Assembly: GCA_030840615.1 (NCBI GenBank)
Contig: JAVEEE010000126.1
Location: 1-9,094, forward strand
Direction: 5' to 3'
Source: Frankiaceae bacterium
Lineage (GTDB): Bacteria > Actinomycetota > Actinomycetes > JAFAQI01
DNA length: 9,094 nucleotides
Shown here: positions 6,135 through 9,094 of the stretch, in pieces
Numbering within the stretch: the stretch's first letter is position 1
How the letters are laid out: each line of letters begins with the position of its first letter
Notes under the pieces: model-generated
Told to the model about the DNA's origin: nothing
The model's database searches: none
What the model saw: the letters and a program-made list of their open reading frames with translations, nothing else
Position numbers and translations under genes: made by a program

Positions 6135-7181
6135 ATGCCCGGCCTTCCCCGCGCCTCGCTCGCCGCTGCTTTGGTGGCAGTGACCGGCTCTCTCCTTGTC
6201 TCCTGCAGCGGCGGTTCGTCGGCGCCGGCGGCCAGCCCGTCGCCTACCCCGTCGCCGTCGGTCACGCCAAGTCCCCATCCCATCGCGGTGAAGACCTGCC
6301 CCCTGACCGGCGTACCTCCCCGTGGCGAGCAGAAGATCAACCGGGTCGCGTTGGCCGTGAAGATCGACAACGTCGGCGACGCGCGGCCGCAGGCCGGACT
6401 CGACTATGCGGACCTGGTCATCGAGGAGACCGTCGAGGGCGGGCTGACCCGCTTGATGGCGGTCTTCCAGTGTGACAAGGCGTCGAACGTCGGGCCGATC
6501 CGGTCGGCTCGGACCAGCGACGGCGATCTGCTGCGCCTGCTCGACGGCGCGGTATTCGGCTACTCGGGCGCCAATCCTCAGGCCATCGCCCCGGTGCGGG
6601 CGACCGGCAAGGCGGAGCTCATCGCCTACGACAGCCTGCCGCAGTACTTCCATCGCGACGGCAGCCGACCGGCGCCCCACAACGTGTTCTCCTCGACAGC
6701 GACCATTCTCGCGGCCGGCATCGCGCGCAACCACAAGCTGCATGCCCCCAGGACCGTCTTCTCCTACGGGAAGACCGATCATCCGGGCAGACCGGTCAAG
6801 ACCGCGTCGATGACATGGCCGTCGGCCAGCGCCATCTGGACGTGGAACGGCAAGGCCTGGCTGCGCACGCAGAGCGGAACCGCTGACGTGCTCGCCGACG
6901 GCCACCGGGTCAGCGCGGCGAATGTCGTCGTGATGTCGATCGCCATTGCCAGCACGGGTCTGCACGACGTGCTCGGCAACGCCTCACCCGACGACGTCGT
7001 CACCGGCCACGGCAAGGTCTGGGTCCTCCGCGACGGGCACGTGTTCACCGGCACGTGGAACCGCGCGAAGCGGGCGAATCGGATGAAACTTCGGACTAGC
7101 ACGGGCAAAACGATTCTCCTGCACCCGGGGCGGACCTGGATCGAGCTGTTGCCCCGGCCACGGGTGCCGTCGCTGTCCTGA
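6135..7181 (+). CDS. DUF3048 (YerB-like) lipoprotein
   Basis: From the ATG at 6135 the product has 348 residues. Residues 1-23 form a lipoprotein signal peptide ending in lipobox LVSC with C24 as the lipidated cysteine, so the protein should be anchored to the outer face of the membrane. A Ser/Pro/Ala linker covers 25 to about 52. The N-terminal DUF3048 domain starts near CPLTGVPP (55-62). It shows ALAVKIDN, DARPQAGLDYADLV, EGGLTRLMAVFQ and VGPIRSARTSD, all typical of the family. A second domain (about 225-345, DUF3048_C-like) ends GRTWIELLP. The biochemical function is unknown; Bacillus YerB is a family member. A longer reading starts at 6078, in TGATG overlap with the LCP gene 2 stop. It would put 19 extra Arg-rich residues before the signal peptide, so I prefer 6135, though coupled translation from 6078 is not excluded. 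Confidence 0.9.
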   Translation: MPGLPRASLAAALVAVTGSLLVSCSGGSSAPAASPSPTPSPSVTPSPHPIAVKTCPLTGVPPRGEQKINRVALAVKIDNVGDARPQAGLDYADLVIEETVEGGLTRLMAVFQCDKASNVGPIRSARTSDGDLLRLLDGAVFGYSGANPQAIAPVRATGKAELIAYDSLPQYFHRDGSRPAPHNVFSSTATILAAGIARNHKLHAPRTVFSYGKTDHPGRPVKTASMTWPSASAIWTWNGKAWLRTQSGTADVLADGHRVSAANVVVMSIAIASTGLHDVLGNASPDDVVTGHGKVWVLRDGHVFTGTWNRAKRANRMKLRTSTGKTILLHPGRTWIELLPRPRVPSLS

Positions 7182-7258
7182 GCACGCCCGGCAAAATCCC
7201 ATCCCTTGGCGTCACCACCGGCGACTCCGGTCGTTGATGCAGGTGTCCGCATCGCACC

Positions 7259-7264
7259 AAGGAG
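7259..7264 (+). promoter_or_regulatory. Strong ribosome binding site fixing the SsgB-like start
   Basis: AAGGAG ends 7 bases before the ATG at 7272. This rejects the longer reading from 7206, which would add 22 residues with no family similarity. It is one of the two best Shine-Dalgarno sequences in the window; the other precedes the Rrf2 gene. Confidence 0.85.
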
Positions 7265-7271
7265 CCCAGAG

Positions 7272-7694
7272 ATGCTGCACCTCCCGCGCACGATCACCAC
7301 GCCGGTGTCTCTCGTCGTCTCGACCGGAACCGGTGAGGCCGAGCTCGATGCGGAGCTGCGCTACGACCCGGCCGATCCCTTCGCCGTATCCCTGGCGATC
7401 GGTGTGGAGTGCGGCGAGCCGGTCGTCTGGACCTTCGCCCGCGACCTCCTGTCGGCCGGCGTCAGCGCACCGACCGGCGAGGGCGACATCACCGTCGAGC
7501 CCGACCACCTGGCCTCGATGGACGACGCCGAGCGGATGCTGCGGATCACGCTGGCGACCGACTGCCTCGCGACGATGCGGACCCCGACCGCGCAGGTCGT
7601 GGAGTTCCTCGTGGAGACCTACGCGATCGTCCCGACCGGTAGCGAGCTCGACCGCGTCGACTTCGACGCCGAGATAGCGGCCCTGCTCGTCTGA
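7272..7694 (+). CDS. ssgB: SsgA/SsgB-family sporulation and cell-division regulator (SALP)
   Basis: The 140-residue product spans a whole SsgA-like protein; Streptomyces SsgB is about the same size. Family hallmarks are SLVVSTG near the N-terminus, ELRYDPADPFAVSLA, VVWTFARDLLSAGV, PTGEGDI, and a C-terminal half with FLVETYAIVPTGSELDRVDFD. In Streptomyces SsgB helps place FtsZ at future septa during sporulation, recruited by SsgA; it is a cytoplasmic protein acting at the membrane-bound division site. The C-terminal end (PTGSELD..DFDAEIAALL) is closer to SsgB than to other SALPs as far as I can recall, so the symbol is a moderate assignment. The gene has its own ribosome binding site and a 90-base spacer upstream in which I find no clear promoter. 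It ends 2 bases from the convergent Rrf2 gene. No cysteine-free or truncated region is apparent, and the coding use is like its neighbours. Confidence 0.9.
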   Translation: MLHLPRTITTPVSLVVSTGTGEAELDAELRYDPADPFAVSLAIGVECGEPVVWTFARDLLSAGVSAPTGEGDITVEPDHLASMDDAERMLRITLATDCLATMRTPTAQVVEFLVETYAIVPTGSELDRVDFDAEIAALLV

Positions 7695-7696
7695 AG

Positions 7697-8152
7697 CTAG
7701 ACCCGCTCGGCCTGGTGCCGGTCGGCCAGCTGTCGCACGTGGCGGGGAAGCTTGCCGCTGGCCAGGTCAGCGATCGTGACGCCCTCCAGCACCTCACGCA
7801 GACTGCCGCGCACGGCCATCCAGACGTCACGCAGTCCCTCGGCGGCACCGACGTACCTCAGATCCGTGAGGCTGAGATCGCGGACGTTGGCGAGCGGGCC
7901 GTCGACGACGCGGATGACGTCGGCCAGAGCGATCTCCTGCGGTGGCCGGCTGAGCAGGTAGCCGCCGTCGCGGCCACGCACGCTGCGGACGAGGTGCCCG
8001 TTGCGCAGCTCGCGCAGGATGCCGAGCAGGAAGTTGAGCGGGATCTCCTGGGCAGTGGCGATGTCCTCGGCCTTCACGGCGCCGGCGTTCCACGCGCTGG
8101 CCAGCTCCGCCATCGCCCGGACGGCGTAGTCAGACTTCGCTGAGATGCGCAC
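7697..8152 (-). CDS. Rrf2-family transcriptional regulator without cluster cysteines
   Basis: From the GTG at 8152 the product has 151 residues and begins MRISAKSDYAVRAM, the usual Rrf2 opening. The winged helix-turn-helix covers about 1-70: EDIATAQEIPLNFLLGILRELRNGHLV supplies the helices, and VRGRDGGYLLSRPP (58-71) is the wing. The dimerisation helix lies around GLRDVWMAVRGSLREVLEGV. There is no cysteine anywhere, so this member cannot bind an Fe-S cluster through Cys ligands as IscR, NsrR or RsrR do. It may sense a metabolite or a partner protein, as CymR does in cysteine control (analogy only). The start overlaps the 3' end of the TauE/SafE gene by 23 bases on the same strand, implying an operon with coupled translation. 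An ATG at 8161 would add MRP, but it abuts the AGGAGG, so GTG 8152 is better. It likely regulates the transporter operon. Confidence 0.92.
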   Translation of the reverse strand: MRISAKSDYAVRAMAELASAWNAGAVKAEDIATAQEIPLNFLLGILRELRNGHLVRSVRGRDGGYLLSRPPQEIALADVIRVVDGPLANVRDLSLTDLRYVGAAEGLRDVWMAVRGSLREVLEGVTIADLASGKLPRHVRQLADRHQAERV

Positions 8153-9050
8153 GGGACGCATCCTCCTCTGCCTGAGGTGCTCGCGCCCACCGCGGCACGC
8201 CGGTTCGGCGCAGAAGCTGCGGCAGCAGCAGGAGGACGATCCCGACGGAGACCGCAATCACCCCGGTCGCGACCGACGGCACATTGAGCAGCTTCATCGC
8301 GGAAGCCAGCAGCACGGCAGCAAGCACCGGTCGGAGCCAAGGTGCCGTTGTCCGCGAGGAAATCTGCGCCCCGATGAACACCCCCGGGAGGGCGCCCACC
8401 AACAGCGACGTCGTGATGCTCAGCTGGACGTCACCGAAGAACACGTGGCCGAGCGCCGCCGCGCCGACGAGGGGCACCGCTTGCACGAGGTCGGTGCCGA
8501 CGAGTGCGCGGTTGGACAGCCGCGGATAGACGAACATCAGCGCGACGATGATCATCGAACCGGACCCGACTGATGTCATGCCGACGACGAGACCGCCGAG
8601 CAGCCCGATCAGGACCGTTGGCAAGCGCCGTACGGGAGCGTCCAGTCCGTCTTCACCCGGGGTCTGGGGCCGTGCAAGCAGAAGGCGCAGGATCATGGCC
8701 AGGAAAGCGAGCACGAGGGCGATGCCGAGGACCAGCTTGATGCGATCGGCCGCCGCCGCGCCACCGAGTGCGCGCAGCAGGAAAACTCCCGCAAAGGCTG
8801 CAGGCACGGCCGGCACGAGCAGCCATCTGACGATGGAGCGATGCACCGTCGCCCGGCGCCAGTGGATGGCACCACCGATGGGCTTCATGAACAGCGACGT
8901 GACGAGGTCGCTGGACACCGCGGCGGCCGGGTTGGTGTTGAAGAAGATGACGAGGATGGGCGTCATCAGTGCGCCGCCGCCCATGCCCGTGAGGCCGACG
9001 ACGATGCCCACGATGAGGCCGGCGATAGACAGTTTGTAGTCGAAGCTCAC
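8130..9050 (-). CDS. TauE/SafE-family membrane transporter (putative sulfite/organosulfonate or related anion exporter)
   Basis: The product has 306 residues and is very hydrophobic, with about eight membrane segments. The fold is two related halves. The first has GLTGMGGGALMTPIL (19-33) and the second GMTSVGSGSMIIV (about 157-169), the paired Gly-rich motifs of the TauE/SafE (DUF81) family. A charged loop (about 127-140, RPQTPGEDGLDAP) separates the halves, and the C-terminal tail is polar. Family members move sulfite, sulfoacetate, taurine-derived or other small anions across the cytoplasmic membrane; the actual substrate cannot be read from sequence. The GTG at 9050 follows a G-run (about 4 bases away) that could serve as a weak ribosome binding site. 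The gene lies directly before, and overlaps, the Rrf2 gene. Sulfur-assimilation genes often sit beside such a pair, but any such genes would lie outside the window to the right. Confidence 0.9.
   Translation of the reverse strand: MSFDYKLSIAGLIVGIVVGLTGMGGGALMTPILVIFFNTNPAAAVSSDLVTSLFMKPIGGAIHWRRATVHRSIVRWLLVPAVPAAFAGVFLLRALGGAAAADRIKLVLGIALVLAFLAMILRLLLARPQTPGEDGLDAPVRRLPTVLIGLLGGLVVGMTSVGSGSMIIVALMFVYPRLSNRALVGTDLVQAVPLVGAAALGHVFFGDVQLSITTSLLVGALPGVFIGAQISSRTTAPWLRPVLAAVLLASAMKLLNVPSVATGVIAVSVGIVLLLLPQLLRRTGVPRWARAPQAEEDASRAHLSEV
8162..8167 (-). promoter_or_regulatory. Ribosome binding site of the Rrf2 gene, inside the TauE/SafE coding region
   Basis: AGGAGG on the minus strand lies 9 bases before the GTG at 8152 and zero bases before an in-frame ATG at 8161. 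Only the GTG has workable spacing, so it decides the start. Its place inside the upstream gene supports coupled translation. Confidence 0.8.
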
Positions 9051-9094
9051 CGAACCCCCGGCCGATCAAGTGGAGCGAGTCGGTCGTCGTACCT
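9051..9094. other. Short stretch upstream of the TauE/SafE gene
   Basis: Only 44 bases are visible before the window ends. A minus-strand frame ends in TGA (ACT TGA, near 9066) and could be the tail of an upstream gene in the same operon, but eight codons are too few to judge. I see no complete promoter or convincing operator. Confidence 0.3.

Noticed and set aside
5997..6965. A 322-codon minus-strand frame opposite the DUF3048 gene
   Set aside because: Composition is Arg/Gly/Asp-rich without motifs, while the plus strand carries a complete lipoprotein with family motifs.
7217..7231. Hairpin ACCGG-cgact-CCGGT between the DUF3048 and SsgB-like genes as a terminator
   Set aside because: The stem has only 5 bp and no T tract follows, so an intrinsic terminator is not supported. 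Such stems arise by chance in GC-rich DNA.
8153..8257. Longer Rrf2 reading starting at 8257 or at the ATG at 8161
   Set aside because: The first adds 35 residues that overlap the transporter gene and lack family similarity. The second leaves no space between AGGAGG and the start, whereas GTG 8152 has 9-base spacing and gives the standard Rrf2 N-terminus.

Overview
The window comes from a high-GC Gram-positive bacterium of the Actinobacteria. The evidence is strong G/C preference at third codon positions, GTG starts, cell-wall assembly proteins of the LytR-CpsA-Psr (LCP) type with C-terminal LytR_C domains, and a gene of the SsgA/SsgB family, which is known only from actinobacteria and mainly from morphologically complex ones. 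No lineage below this can be fixed from the sequence.

Layout. Positions 1-1695 (minus) hold the N-terminal 565 codons of a secreted SpoIID/LytB-type wall protein. It runs off the left edge just as a CWB2 cell-wall-binding repeat begins. A 203-base divergent spacer follows, then LCP gene 1 (1899-3431, plus). LCP gene 1 overlaps tail to tail by 32 bases with an ExoA-like family 2 glycosyltransferase (3400-4449, minus). That gene is divergent, across 81 bases, from LCP gene 2 (4531-6078, plus). A DUF3048 lipoprotein (6135-7181, plus) and an SsgB-like cell-division regulator (7272-7694, plus) follow in the same direction. The SsgB-like gene converges, with a 2-base gap, on a minus-strand pair: a TauE/SafE-type membrane transporter (8130-9050) followed by an overlapping Rrf2-family regulator (7697-8152).

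Gaps are small (203, 81, 56, 90, 2 and 44 bases). No stretch over 300 bases lacks a gene. I see no RNA gene, insertion sequence, CRISPR array or convincing intrinsic terminator.

How the genes fit together. Positions 1 to about 7700 have a cell-envelope theme: a peptidoglycan-acting SpoIID-type protein, two enzymes predicted to attach lipid-linked glycopolymers to peptidoglycan, a membrane glycosyltransferase that could help make such a polymer, an envelope lipoprotein of unknown function, and a septum-site regulator. The right end is a separate transporter-regulator operon, probably linked to sulfur compounds. Joint action of the envelope genes is inferred from gene neighbourhood. I found no clear sign of a new defence or mobile system. 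The most interesting details are two near-leaderless starts facing each other at the glycosyltransferase/LCP2 divergence, a 24-bp duplication at the glycosyltransferase start, and a terminal cysteine shared by both LCP proteins.
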